DNA of 64,000 bases from Candidatus Poseidoniaceae archaeon (GTDB lineage Archaea > Thermoplasmatota > Poseidoniia > Poseidoniales > Poseidoniaceae): contig JAOMOG010000002.1 in the NCBI GenBank assembly GCA_028353405.1, forward strand, positions 1-64,000, written 5' to 3'. This document shows positions 17,304-25,784 of the stretch, in pieces (within the stretch, counting starts at the first letter, position 1; the number at the start of each line of letters is the position of its first letter). Below the pieces are notes generated by a model. That model was given only the letters and a program-made list of their open reading frames with translations, searched no databases and had not been told where the DNA came from. A program made the position numbers and the translations under genes.

Positions 17304-18593
17304 TCATTTCTCATTGTCTTCAACACTTTGCAATTGATTTTCTTGTTCCCGTTGTGGTGGTGAAAGTCGTAAATGTTGCGTCCAACCACCCAATTCCTCA
17401 ATCAGCATCGTCAAAGAAAAACTCAAATCTTCTGGATGTCCTTGCTTAAATGAGATATTGAGGTCATATTTACTATTTTCTTTAATTTCTAACTGCTTAA
17501 ATCCCCCACGACTTTTCCATGGTTGTTGAATCTCAAGTTTAGTAACCGAGACCTTTTGATTTCCTGCTTCTATTGAAACCATTATTGCAGGGTTAGAAGT
17601 TTTCTTCCAACCAACATTTATTTTGGGCATCCCTTTTTCTCTAATGGAGGCATTTGAATATACGATAAATGCGACTGCTGTAGTAAAAATAATCAGCATA
17701 ATCGGCATTAAGAACTTAGACGATTGTGGATTTGACCATTGGTTCGGAAGTGGAGAGTTATACAATGCAAGAAGGCCAGTTGATTCATCATCGCCTTCCA
17801 CGCTGCCAATGAATGCCAAAGTCAAATGCCATCCCAATGGATTTTCTTCTAAATCAATACCTGCAGCGATCAAATGTTCCTTTGGCATTATCCAGGTCGT
17901 ATTGGTGATATTATTTGCTTCAACAGAAAAACCGACTTCCGGCTTCATATCTCTTATCAAATTCTTAATCTGTCTTCCATGGATGTCCTCTGCATTATCT
18001 TCGCTGATGAAAATGTATAGCATTGTATCATCACTCAAATTGACCATTGGTTCGAATTCGGCTTCAATCTTGATTTCATATTCACCTTGTTTATTTGTTG
18101 TTAAAATTATATCTCCAGACAATTCAATAACAACTTCTTGAACAGAAAAATCACTTGCTCGCTGTATTGCTTCATCAATATCTTGAAATTGCTCAATATT
18201 AGAATTCAATACATATTGAGCCTGTTGTTGAGATTGTTGTTGCATTCCAAGTTGCCCAGCTCTTGCCTTTGCATCATCATCGGGCCAATCAGAGCCGGTC
18301 TCATCAGACCATTTCCACCAACTTAGGGGGAGGACATCATCTCTGACCTGATATTTCCTCCATAGATCTTGTTGTTGATCATCGTCTGCATTAGGAGTGT
18401 CTTCAATAAATTGTTCTACTAATACGATATTCTTGGAAAGAGGAGAAGGGATTGCAGCAGAGGCAAAAATAACTTCTTCAGGTTCGCTTTGAGCCGAAAC
18501 AGATAATGTCAACACCGGGGCTAATAGGAACATCGAACAAACCAATACAATTAGCAATGAATGATAATATTCCTTAGTATTGGATATCATCAT
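17304..18593 (-). CDS. Exported type I membrane protein of unknown function
   Basis: The 429-residue protein has a signal sequence at about residues 12-35 (LLIVLVCSMFLLAPVL, then SVSAQSEPEE). An extracellular region follows with a Gln-rich stretch (GMQQQSQQQAQYVL), and one membrane helix lies near 293-313 (MPIMLIIFTTAVAFIVYS). The soluble tail of about 100 residues (NVGWKKTSNPAIMVSIEAGN...) looks beta-rich and is probably cytoplasmic. No family is recognised. It ends 20 bases before the Lrp start and begins 10 bases after the NSUN gene, so the three may share a transcript. Confidence 0.7.
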   Translation of the reverse strand: MMISNTKEYYHSLLIVLVCSMFLLAPVLTLSVSAQSEPEEVIFASAAIPSPLSKNIVLVEQFIEDTPNADDDQQQDLWRKYQVRDDVLPLSWWKWSDETGSDWPDDDAKARAGQLGMQQQSQQQAQYVLNSNIEQFQDIDEAIQRASDFSVQEVVIELSGDIILTTNKQGEYEIKIEAEFEPMVNLSDDTMLYIFISEDNAEDIHGRQIKNLIRDMKPEVGFSVEANNITNTTWIMPKEHLIAAGIDLEENPLGWHLTLAFIGSVEGDDESTGLLALYNSPLPNQWSNPQSSKFLMPIMLIIFTTAVAFIVYSNASIREKGMPKINVGWKKTSNPAIMVSIEAGNQKVSVTKLEIQQPWKSRGGFKQLEIKENSKYDLNISFKQGHPEDLSFSLTMLIEELGGWTQHLRLSPPQREQENQLQSVEDNEK

Positions 18594-18602
18594 AGTTAGT
18601 CC

Positions 18603-20471
18603 TCATTCTTCCTCTTCCTCAAAAATGAAAGGTAAACCTAATTTCATTCGTAAAATATCTTTGCCAGTGTCGTCTATCATCATGGTAATTCTTGCACCAG
18701 ACCATGCTGAAACAACATGTTCAACTTCATTGATTACACACCCAAATAGTAGAGGTCCTGGTTCAGGGGCTTCAATTTCTAATTCTTCAACGAATTCTTC
18801 AATCAATGGCGCCCACCCTTGTAATAATCGTTTGAGAGTCTGCTGAGAAATGTTGAGTAGTACGTCACCCATATGTTGTTGGATAGCAGGAATTGATTCT
18901 TGCCTAGTGCGCCATGTACCCTTTTTCTCAGTGAAAACAGGAAGGCCAACATGAATGATTTTCATTGGGTGAAAAGTTCCTTCCGGCCAAATATTTCCTT
19001 TCTTATTCGGGCATTTCTGCATGAAGAGTCTCTCATATGCCATAACCGGAGCAATGTTTGTTCTTTTTCCGCGATGCCACCACGACCATCCAGGGTCATT
19101 TATTTTGTATCTTGATACCGCCTCATTAATTATTTCATCAGCAGCAGGGAAAACAGAATTCCGGTCCGGTCTCGGATGGTCCAACATTTTCGGTTGCCAA
19201 GTTGATTCGGAAGGTAAAGCGCGTTTGTGAATGAATGTGCGGGCAATACCTTCAGGGGTTGCATCTTTTTTATGGACAAACATTGCAACAAAGAATCCAC
19301 TAGTATTGTTGTCTTGATGGCGTAATCTACGGCATAATGGTAATAGTGATTCAATTTCAAGTTCTCGATCAACATCGAAGTCTTCTTCTAAGTCAATATT
19401 TTTTGATAATTCAATTCGTTTCTGAGGAGACAAATGTGCTGGTTTTAGCAAGGGTAAATCTGGTAATTCTCCCTCAAAACTAACCTCTTTGCCTTGTTCA
19501 TCTAAAATCTCCCAATCACTAATTCCTTTTTGTAAAGTTAGTCCTGGTACTAAACTTTCATCGATTGGAACTAATTGCAAATATGGTAATTGGCGTAATA
19601 ATTCAGCAACAACAGCTTCGTTTTCTACAGGGTCAATACTACAAGTTGACAACATCAATTTACCACCGGGTGCTAACAAACTTGCACCTCTTGCTACAAT
19701 ATCGACTTGCAATTTGAACAAAGCGCGACCATTCTTAGGAGTCCATCTCCACCATAGGTTTCGGTTTTTACGTGTGGTTGCATTACCCGTGCAAGGAATA
19801 TCAGCAACTATCGCATCAAAACCAGGAGGTGGAATTCTTCCTAGATGACGACCATCGTGTTGCGAGATCAACATATTACTCAGTGCCAAGCGCCCTCGAT
19901 TACTAACTAGCATATTTAGGCGACCTGATACAGGTTCATTTGCAACAACGACACCACTTGGTGCAATTGTTTCCGCTATTTGAGTGGCCTTTGAACCAGG
20001 TGCTGCACACATATCCAATACCAATTGGTCTGGTTGTGGTTGCAGCAATACCACGGGAAGCATACTAGCTGCTTCCTGTCTTGTAATCCGCCCCGAATCA
20101 TGCAATATAGTCATCTTGTGTTTTGAATTTTGATTGCCAGCCTTACCCCTTTCAAATGGCATTTGGAAAGCATTATCAGAACCAAGCCACGATAATTGAG
20201 AAGCACCCATATCTTGTATTTGTTGTATTGTCCAAGCCCTATCGTTTCTGTTTGATGTAATTCGCAGTGTCTCGGGAAGAGCAGTAGTTGCAACCTCTAT
20301 CCATTGTTCCATTTGATAGCCAAGACTTTCAGCAAGACCTGCTAATGGAGATGATTTTGCTGCATCGAGGAGTTCCTCATCGTGCCAACGGTCAGTCCCC
20401 ATTAGCAGCGCCATCACTTCTCCAGCCTCATAGTTTCCGCCATGCTCAAGGGCCGAATGCCTGTGCCACAT
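18603..20471 (-). CDS. NSUN2/Trm4-like RNA cytosine-C5 methyltransferase
   Basis: The catalytic core matches RsmB/Nop2/NSUN proteins. It has SAM motif LVLDMCAAPGSKATQIAE, catalytic loop DIPCTGNATTRKN with motif IV Cys, WWRWTPKNG, and LMLSTCSIDPVENEAVV with motif VI Cys. The TRKN and WxWTP elements point to the NSUN2/Trm4 tRNA m5C branch rather than RsmB. At 622 residues it has a C-terminal extension of about 230 residues, probably with a PUA-like RNA-binding part, ending in an acidic run. The ATG at 20471 lies four bases from the start proposed for the divergent gene; MALLMGTDRWHDEE at 20414 is an alternative start. Confidence 0.87.
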   Translation of the reverse strand: MWHRHSALEHGGNYEAGEVMALLMGTDRWHDEELLDAAKSSPLAGLAESLGYQMEQWIEVATTALPETLRITSNRNDRAWTIQQIQDMGASQLSWLGSDNAFQMPFERGKAGNQNSKHKMTILHDSGRITRQEAASMLPVVLLQPQPDQLVLDMCAAPGSKATQIAETIAPSGVVVANEPVSGRLNMLVSNRGRLALSNMLISQHDGRHLGRIPPPGFDAIVADIPCTGNATTRKNRNLWWRWTPKNGRALFKLQVDIVARGASLLAPGGKLMLSTCSIDPVENEAVVAELLRQLPYLQLVPIDESLVPGLTLQKGISDWEILDEQGKEVSFEGELPDLPLLKPAHLSPQKRIELSKNIDLEEDFDVDRELEIESLLPLCRRLRHQDNNTSGFFVAMFVHKKDATPEGIARTFIHKRALPSESTWQPKMLDHPRPDRNSVFPAADEIINEAVSRYKINDPGWSWWHRGKRTNIAPVMAYERLFMQKCPNKKGNIWPEGTFHPMKIIHVGLPVFTEKKGTWRTRQESIPAIQQHMGDVLLNISQQTLKRLLQGWAPLIEEFVEELEIEAPEPGPLLFGCVINEVEHVVSAWSGARITMMIDDTGKDILRMKLGLPFIFEEEEE

Positions 20472-20474
20472 ACT

Positions 20475-21845
20475 ATGTTGGGAGATGATGTGCCTTGGCT
20501 AGTACCTCTATTTGCCATATCTCTCATCACTTGGCAGATGACTCCGATAATTGAAAAAATGGCTATTGAAAAAGGGAAATGGTTGAAATCATTGCATAAT
20601 TTATTGCCGGTTATTTTCCTTACATTGATAATTTTAGATCGCTTAATCGCAGTACTAACAAACGACCTTGGTCATTCAGACATTGCCAAATATAACGCAG
20701 GCGTAAATGCAATGAACGGTGGTGCATGGATGACATTTTTGAGGGGTGATGGCCTCTCAGAATTATCCTTGATGGTATTGTTAATTTTTTCATTATCTAT
20801 TGAGAAGTTACCAAGTATTTCACAAAGCCCACAATTCATTAGAACCTTGACCAGGTATAGAGTGATGAGTTTTGTTTCATTGGTTGCTTTATTTTCATTT
20901 ACAGTCTTCTTTCCCGACAGTTCATATCTAAATGCACAATCGATAACTAACCAATCTACGTGGCCTACAGATAGCATAGATCCCCTTTGGTATGCATTAT
21001 TGACAATAGCAATTCTCATTATTGCAGCTGAATTATTTGCTACGAGCACAATAGCAGCAGTTGACTCGGGGCTGACTAATTTGGCTAAAAAAGCGAAATA
21101 CAAACTGGTTGTTATTTTTCCAATTGCAGTGATTCTTTTCATGAAAATAGATGCGATCAAGAATATGGAGGCTAACTTTTGGTTAGATCTTGAACATTAT
21201 AATCATCTTATTTTCATTTCAATATTTTTACACATGGCAATTAGTTTTGCAACAATAATAGAACCTGCTAAACAATTGGATTCTAAATTAGGCGCCGGCG
21301 ATGGTAGGACTAAATCTTTGATGATTACTTCACTATTAGCATTCATGTTTTTGATAATAATGTCGTTAATGTTTTCCCAATCTCTAGATATTTTTCCAGG
21401 TAATGGTGAATCTTTAATGGCGATTTGGCTGGTATTTGCGGTAATCGCCACCTGTGTTGCATCGATGTTTTTACCGACTATGGGATTTGATGCAACCCCA
21501 AGACCTGAACTTTGGTGGGTAAGATTAACACTGAGTTTGTCGCCACTATTTGTTGCTGCATTTTCTCCATATGTACTAATTTTGTTACCAGCTATTTGGT
21601 TTTCCTTGGCAGTGACATTAGTTGTTCCGTGGCTTGTAGAGGAAGATGTAAAGAGTTCAAATTCAAAACAATTGTATGTTTCTATCGCCTTTGTAATAAT
21701 TGTCGCCTTGACTATTGTGCCAAGGATTCTTCAGCAACCAGGAAATCACTTTTTTGTAATATGGTTATGCATGCCGATAATTCCTCTTTTGTTGAGTTCT
21801 ATTTTATTGCATCAAATGCGTAAACAACAACCACTTAGTGCATAA
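20475..21845 (+). CDS. Polytopic membrane protein of unknown function
   Basis: The 456-residue protein has about 11-12 hydrophobic helices spread through its length (for example VPWLVPLFAISLITW, LSLMVLLIFSLSIEKL, LPAIWFSLAVTLVV). There are few charged loops and no signature of a transporter family that I recognise. One short conserved-looking region reads AVDSGLTNLAKKAKYK. Start codons at 20442 and 20448 are also open, but the first helix fits a start at 20475. It is divergent from the methyltransferase gene. Confidence 0.6.
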   Translation: MLGDDVPWLVPLFAISLITWQMTPIIEKMAIEKGKWLKSLHNLLPVIFLTLIILDRLIAVLTNDLGHSDIAKYNAGVNAMNGGAWMTFLRGDGLSELSLMVLLIFSLSIEKLPSISQSPQFIRTLTRYRVMSFVSLVALFSFTVFFPDSSYLNAQSITNQSTWPTDSIDPLWYALLTIAILIIAAELFATSTIAAVDSGLTNLAKKAKYKLVVIFPIAVILFMKIDAIKNMEANFWLDLEHYNHLIFISIFLHMAISFATIIEPAKQLDSKLGAGDGRTKSLMITSLLAFMFLIIMSLMFSQSLDIFPGNGESLMAIWLVFAVIATCVASMFLPTMGFDATPRPELWWVRLTLSLSPLFVAAFSPYVLILLPAIWFSLAVTLVVPWLVEEDVKSSNSKQLYVSIAFVIIVALTIVPRILQQPGNHFFVIWLCMPIIPLLLSSILLHQMRKQQPLSA

Positions 21846-21977
21846 TCACGTGCTTGAATTAGTTAATGAGGGTGCTGTAATCACCATTCGCGGCTGCTAT
21901 GTCGTCGCGCTTCTTATTAGTGTAACAGATTGGCTCAGAGATTGGAGTTAACCAACTCCAAGGGATGGGACCCTAAG

Positions 21978-22334
21978 ATGACAAGAGCATTTAGAGAAGG
22001 CATAGATAGAAGTCGGCGTATACAACAGCCAGCAAGGCGAAGAACTTGGAAACCGTTTAGAGACTTACAAGGTCTTTCGGCTAGGACCACAACAATTGGT
22101 AAGGCAATGGGTCCGCTTTCAGATGTTCCAGCAATGGTGACCATTGAAAACGAACAGTGGGTATTCCAAAGAATCGAACAAGGAGTTCTTTACAACCTTA
22201 CTCACCGATTGATAATTCACGAAGAAGGAGAGGCGAAAACGATTGGCGCAACTTCGGGTATGAAAACTGCAATGCAAGTCGCTCAAGCAATGGCTTCTAA
22301 AGAAGGAAAGATCGTTCTAATCAAACCCTTGTAA
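21978..22334 (+). CDS. Small conserved-looking basic protein, unknown
   Basis: This protein of 119 residues (134 if a TTG at 21930 is used) has an Arg-rich N-terminal part (MTRAFREGIDRSRRIQQPA, RRRTW). A beta-rich middle follows (MVTIENEQWVFQRIEQGVLYN) and then a helical end (SGMKTAMQVAQAMASKEGK). There is no signal peptide. No family is recognised. The basic N-terminus suggests nucleic acid or ribosome binding, but this is a guess. The bases AAGGGATGGG upstream could serve as a weak ribosome binding site for the 21978 start. Confidence 0.55.
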   Translation: MTRAFREGIDRSRRIQQPARRRTWKPFRDLQGLSARTTTIGKAMGPLSDVPAMVTIENEQWVFQRIEQGVLYNLTHRLIIHEEGEAKTIGATSGMKTAMQVAQAMASKEGKIVLIKPL

Positions 22335-22365
22335 AATTATCAATTGCTAAAAGCAATGATTTTTT

Positions 22366-22563
22366 TCAAACGAAGATATTCCAAATTGCTTGTGCAACGC
22401 CTTGATTTACAAGGTAGAAGAATACAGAGATTGAGATACAAGCAAAGTATACTTGGCCCTTGGTAATTTTCCAAGCATGTTCTGATTCTTCATCGAAATA
22501 ACGAATTAAACCAGCAGCCTGTTGGATACCACTACCATCGGACTTCTTCTTCTTTGCAGCCAT
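22366..22563 (-). CDS. Protein translocase subunit Sec61 beta (SecG-like)
   Basis: This 65-residue protein has the archaeal Sec61 beta form. A Lys-rich cytosolic start (MAAKKKKSDGSGIQQ) leads into the conserved AGLIRYFDEESE segment, followed by one C-terminal helix (YFACISISVFFYLVNQG). It would be the tail-anchored small subunit of the SecY/SecE channel. A TTG three codons upstream is not needed. It lies alone between two genes on opposite strands. Confidence 0.88.
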   Translation of the reverse strand: MAAKKKKSDGSGIQQAAGLIRYFDEESEHAWKITKGQVYFACISISVFFYLVNQGVAQAIWNIFV

Positions 22564-22633
22564 TGTAATCAATGTGGGCGAGTGGCCACCCCCTTATCAA
22601 CACGACCCGCAAGTTAATTGAATGAAAAAGTAA

Positions 22634-23566
22634 TTATTCTTCTTCAGATAGTTGTGATAAATCACTAATAATGGCGTCTTCAGCAGTTAATTCAACATCT
22701 TCGTTAGTATTTTTGGATAAGTCTACAATGTCCACATTTTCATCAATAACCGCATCTCCGAATTGCAAAATTTGCCCATCCACCGGGTGTCCATCTTGCA
22801 TCTCATCACTTGTTTCAAGTTGTGTTGCTGGGTCTGCACTGATCAAAGAGGCCTCAACTCTAGCCAGCGCACGGCCGACCGCAGGGGAGTTGTCATCTGC
22901 ATGGGCGGCTCTAGATACATCCAAATCATGCAACGCGCTTTGAAGTGAAGCATTGGCATTTTGTTGATTCCAATTTTTGACATCCTTATTCAACGCCATT
23001 CGCTTTTCAACCATACTTGCACGTTCAGCCATAATCGAAATTTTCTCCTCTATATCAGAAGACGCAACTTGTATTAAATGTCGCCAAGATTTTTCATTTT
23101 CCTCAAGTGAAATAGATTCTTTTTTCATCACTCTTCTAGCACTGCCCCGATGTGAAAACTCCCAAGGATTATGTGATAAAGTAGCTACTAGATCAAAGAA
23201 AACCTTTGCACGCTCTTGTAGAGGTCCAGTAATTTCAATCCTGTTTAGATATCCAGAATTGAATAGCCCGAAGCCCCAATATGAAATAGATTCAACTGAA
23301 ATAGATAAGGAACTACTTTTGCATGTAAAGCGCCAAATTTGTTCGTTAAAAGAGGGTGGTTGAATAAAAAATGGAGTGTCTGGCTGAGATAATTGTGAAA
23401 GTAGGCGAATCGCAACATCTCCAAGATATACAGGCTTGCCCATGTGGAAATGTTTACTCCGTAATAGATTACTTTCAGGTTCTATTTTGTGGTCGGAGGT
23501 GGCCTTTTTAACCTGGGAGAAGAGTACACTCGAATCAGCACCAAGAGCCTCTCTCATATGTTCCAT
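22634..23566 (-). CDS. Soluble hypothetical protein with acidic C-terminus
   Basis: The 310-residue protein has no signal peptide or membrane helix. An alpha/beta N-terminal domain (residues 1-150, with FIQPPSFNEQIWRFTCKSSS and YWGFGLFNSGYLNRIEI) is followed by a helical, partly coiled stretch (EEKISIMAERASMVEKRMAL) and an acidic tail ending SDLSQLSEEE. No family is recognised. The ATG at 23566 (or 23557) is preferred over the first open TTG codon at 23584. Confidence 0.6.
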   Translation of the reverse strand: MEHMREALGADSSVLFSQVKKATSDHKIEPESNLLRSKHFHMGKPVYLGDVAIRLLSQLSQPDTPFFIQPPSFNEQIWRFTCKSSSLSISVESISYWGFGLFNSGYLNRIEITGPLQERAKVFFDLVATLSHNPWEFSHRGSARRVMKKESISLEENEKSWRHLIQVASSDIEEKISIMAERASMVEKRMALNKDVKNWNQQNANASLQSALHDLDVSRAAHADDNSPAVGRALARVEASLISADPATQLETSDEMQDGHPVDGQILQFGDAVIDENVDIVDLSKNTNEDVELTAEDAIISDLSQLSEEE

Positions 23567-23663
23567 GTGTTGGCTTATAGGCAATCAATTCAACGGTTGT
23601 GAATTTGAATTGAATCAAAGTATTGAAGTGTGAGCGCTGTTTTCCATTAACATAGGTGAGGCT

Positions 23664-24242
23664 ATGGCTGCTAAAGGAACTGATTCAAAATCTGGTAAAT
23701 TATCTGCACTTCCTAATGTAAGTGCTGCATCCGCAAAAAAATTAGTAGCTGCAAAGATTGATAGCGTTGCCAAATTAGCTAAATCTTCTACTAAATCTTT
23801 GCAAAAAGCTGGTTTGAGTGAAGCAGTTGCGGGTAAAGCCATCGCTGCTGCAAAAGCCGCAAATAAGGTGAAATCAGTAGCAAAGAAAACCACTACTAAG
23901 GCTAAGGCGGCTGCTAAGAAAGCCCCTGCTAAGGCTAAGAAAGCCGCAACAGCAGCAAAATCGTCAGCAAAGAAAACCACTACTAAGGCTAAGGCGGCTG
24001 CTAAGAAAGCCCCTGCTAAGGCTAAGAAAGCCGCAACAGCAGCAAAATCTTCAGCAAAGAAAACCACTACTAAGGCTAAGAAAGCAGCTAAAGCAACACC
24101 TAAGAAAATCAGTAAGGTTGCCAAAGCCACTGCTAGCAAAGTGAAGAAAGTCGCTGAAGGAACTGGAAGAAAAGGTGGAGTTATCAAAGTTCCAAAGAGC
24201 GTGAACCAGTTCGATTGGATGAAGCGTTTGAAGAAACGTTGA
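23664..24242 (+). CDS. Histone H1-like Lys/Ala-rich DNA-binding protein with helix-hairpin-helix head
   Basis: The 192-residue protein is almost entirely Ala, Lys, Thr, Ser and Pro after residue 75. The first 70 residues form a helix-hairpin-helix-like unit (LSALPNVSAASAKKLVAAKI, then LAKSSTKSLQKAGLSE). That kind of fold is used for non-specific DNA binding in DNA repair and topoisomerase proteins. The tail has PAKAKKAATAAKSS units like linker histone H1 and bacterial HU/Hc1 tails. It is very likely a nucleoid protein. AGGTGAG lies just upstream of the ATG. The antisense open frame here is a shadow of the biased composition. Confidence 0.8.
   Translation: MAAKGTDSKSGKLSALPNVSAASAKKLVAAKIDSVAKLAKSSTKSLQKAGLSEAVAGKAIAAAKAANKVKSVAKKTTTKAKAAAKKAPAKAKKAATAAKSSAKKTTTKAKAAAKKAPAKAKKAATAAKSSAKKTTTKAKKAAKATPKKISKVAKATASKVKKVAEGTGRKGGVIKVPKSVNQFDWMKRLKKR
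23881..24080 (+). repeat. 87-bp tandem repeat inside the H1-like gene (about 2.3 copies)
   Basis: Copies start at 23881, 23968 and 24055, an exact 87-base (29-codon) period. The first two are almost identical at the nucleotide level, with one visible change (TCGTCA to TCTTCA) at the junctions. The third copy ends about 26 bases in. Near-identity at synonymous positions implies a recent duplication or ongoing slippage. The period encodes KKTTTKAKAAAKKAPAKAKK plus nine residues (AATAAKSSA). Confidence 0.9.
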
Positions 24243-24296
24243 TTTCACTTCCAATCAATAGCAATAAACAAAAGCCGTTTAGCTTAGTTGTCTATC

Positions 24297-24479
24297 ATGC
24301 CGAGGCGTAAGTACGGAAAACTTCGCAAGGCGGTAGAATTGCCAGCAAAAGAAAACTGCTCACGTTGCCGATCTGGAAAGTATTGCCCAGTAGTAGGACA
24401 CGCCGGCCAAGAAATACGACCGCATAGAGAATGGCTTGGTCCTAAATCAATTTCTAAGCGCAAACAAAAGCGTAATTGA
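24297..24479 (+). CDS. Small basic putative zinc-binding protein (60 aa)
   Basis: The protein is Lys/Arg-rich and begins MPRRKYGKLRKAVELPAKEN. A compact cysteine/histidine cluster follows (CSRCRSGKYCPVVGH and a later PHREW) that could form a zinc knuckle. It ends in KSISKRKQKRN. The size and charge resemble small ribosome-associated or nucleic-acid-binding proteins, but no family is recognised. The stop codon lies two bases from the stop of the convergent recombinase gene. An ATG three codons upstream is an alternative start. Confidence 0.6.
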   Translation: MPRRKYGKLRKAVELPAKENCSRCRSGKYCPVVGHAGQEIRPHREWLGPKSISKRKQKRN

Positions 24480-24480
24480 A

Positions 24481-25554
24481 TCAAATTCCCAGTGAACTGG
24501 TAGAAGGCGTTGTTTCAATTAATTCCTCAACATCATGTTGCTGTTGTGCAGCTTCAGCTTCAATTGTTTTACGAGTTGCTTGAGCGCGATGGTATACTTC
24601 GCGCAGTGTTTGGTCTGAAATCTCCAAGTAATTCCTAGTAGTTGCTATGCTGGAATGGCCCAGTAATCGTTGAATAGAAACCAAATCAGCCCCTCTTTCA
24701 AGTAAACCGGTAGCAAAGTTATGCCTCAATACATGGGGTGTTAGTTTTCCCTTAGGGATAGATGCTTCAACAGCCAAGTTATCCATCAGTCTTTGAACAC
24801 CACGAGGTTGTAATCTTCTGCAACGGGTATTGAGTAAGAATGCTAATTCATCTTTAGCGGCTCTTTCATTTCTTACTGGTAACCATGCTTTGATTCGTTC
24901 CAATGTTCTATCTGTGAATAATACTAATCGGTCTTTATCGCCCTTTCCTTCTCTCACTCTAGCAGAGCCATCGGCAAAATCGATATCACCAATATCCAGA
25001 TTACATATCTCACTCACTCTCATGCCTGTGTCTAATAGCATAACAACAACAATTGAAGCAACAGCATTTTCACTCAACCTTGAGGCTTCCAATACCATTG
25101 ATAATTCGCTACGAGATAATACTCTAGGCAACCTCTTACCAGTCTTTACTCTCCCAATATGGTCTGGCCAAATTTGACCGAGCCACTTCAATAAATGCTT
25201 TGCAGCGGCGAGTTTGGCATTGAAAGTTGTAGGCCTCAAATCAGCTTGAGAATGAGACCACCGGTCTATTCTGCCATTCAATGGTTCCATTCGTGAAGCC
25301 AATTCAAGAATTGTCATAAAATCATAATCATGTTGTGATAATACCTGTTCTCCAGGCAATGTAGTTTCGATTAAACTTCTAAGATGACACATATAATTGC
25401 GTCGAGTATTTTCGGACTTATTTTCGGTACGCAATTGCTGTTGATAACAACTGATCCAATCTAGGTCTTGTAAGTGAATTAATCGGGTTGGAAGGCTAAG
25501 AGATTCAGCATCCAGCCTTAGTTGGCTTGGTCGTATTGCTTTGCGTGACCGCAT
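24481..25554 (-). CDS. Tyrosine recombinase, XerA/XerC-like
   Basis: The 357-residue protein has a SAM-like N-terminal DNA-binding domain (WISCYQQQLRTENKSENTRR) and a complete catalytic domain. That domain contains Arg in DTGMRVSEICNL, Lys in REGKGDKDR, HVLRHNFAT (His-x-x-Arg), LLGHSSIATT (His) and the nucleophile Tyr in RNYLEIS. The start at 25554 is supported by GAGGAGG about eight bases upstream; the open frame goes to 25665. Euryarchaeal XerA resolves chromosome dimers at dif. The neighbours are ordinary chromosomal genes with no att-like repeats, so it is more likely XerA than a phage integrase. Confidence 0.88.
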   Translation of the reverse strand: MRSRKAIRPSQLRLDAESLSLPTRLIHLQDLDWISCYQQQLRTENKSENTRRNYMCHLRSLIETTLPGEQVLSQHDYDFMTILELASRMEPLNGRIDRWSHSQADLRPTTFNAKLAAAKHLLKWLGQIWPDHIGRVKTGKRLPRVLSRSELSMVLEASRLSENAVASIVVVMLLDTGMRVSEICNLDIGDIDFADGSARVREGKGDKDRLVLFTDRTLERIKAWLPVRNERAAKDELAFLLNTRCRRLQPRGVQRLMDNLAVEASIPKGKLTPHVLRHNFATGLLERGADLVSIQRLLGHSSIATTRNYLEISDQTLREVYHRAQATRKTIEAEAAQQQHDVEELIETTPSTSSLGI

Positions 25555-25728
25555 CTCTCTTCCTCCTCGTTTTTTTGGCGAAATTCGCCTACCGCCGAAG
25601 CGGCCGTACATCCCATTTGCTCCTAAGAGCATGAAAGAGGACAGTGGCCTATCATAAGAAGCCACCGCGCGCTAACAGCAAATATGACTATACAGTTTGA
25701 CGGATAATATTGGCAACGCTGTATTAAC

Positions 25729-25750
25729 TAATCGCAAATTAATCGCAAAT
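25729..25750 (+). repeat. 11-bp tandem repeat in the xer-rimK intergenic gap
   Basis: TAATCGCAAAT occurs twice back to back in the AT-rich 230-base gap upstream of the recombinase and downstream of the ATP-grasp gene. It could be an operator, a recombination site arm or chance in AT-rich DNA. No clear 28-bp dif-like inverted arrangement is seen. Confidence 0.6.
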
Positions 25751-25784
25751 AATGCTTATTACTTGTTATTGTTTTCAATTCAAC

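Noticed and set aside
17304..17401. Extended N-terminus of the Lrp regulator up to 17401
   Set aside because: The extension overlaps the upstream gene by about 100 bases and lacks Lrp similarity; 17284 gives a standard N-terminus.
23615..24187. Antisense open frame of 190 codons opposite the H1-like gene, rich in Phe/Ala/Leu/Val
   Set aside because: It is the complement of an Ala/Lys codon run, has no ribosome binding site and its repeats only mirror the sense repeats.
24481..25554. The tyrosine recombinase as a phage or island integrase
   Set aside because: No flanking direct repeats, no adjacent tRNA and no mobile-element genes; sequence and context fit chromosomal XerA better.
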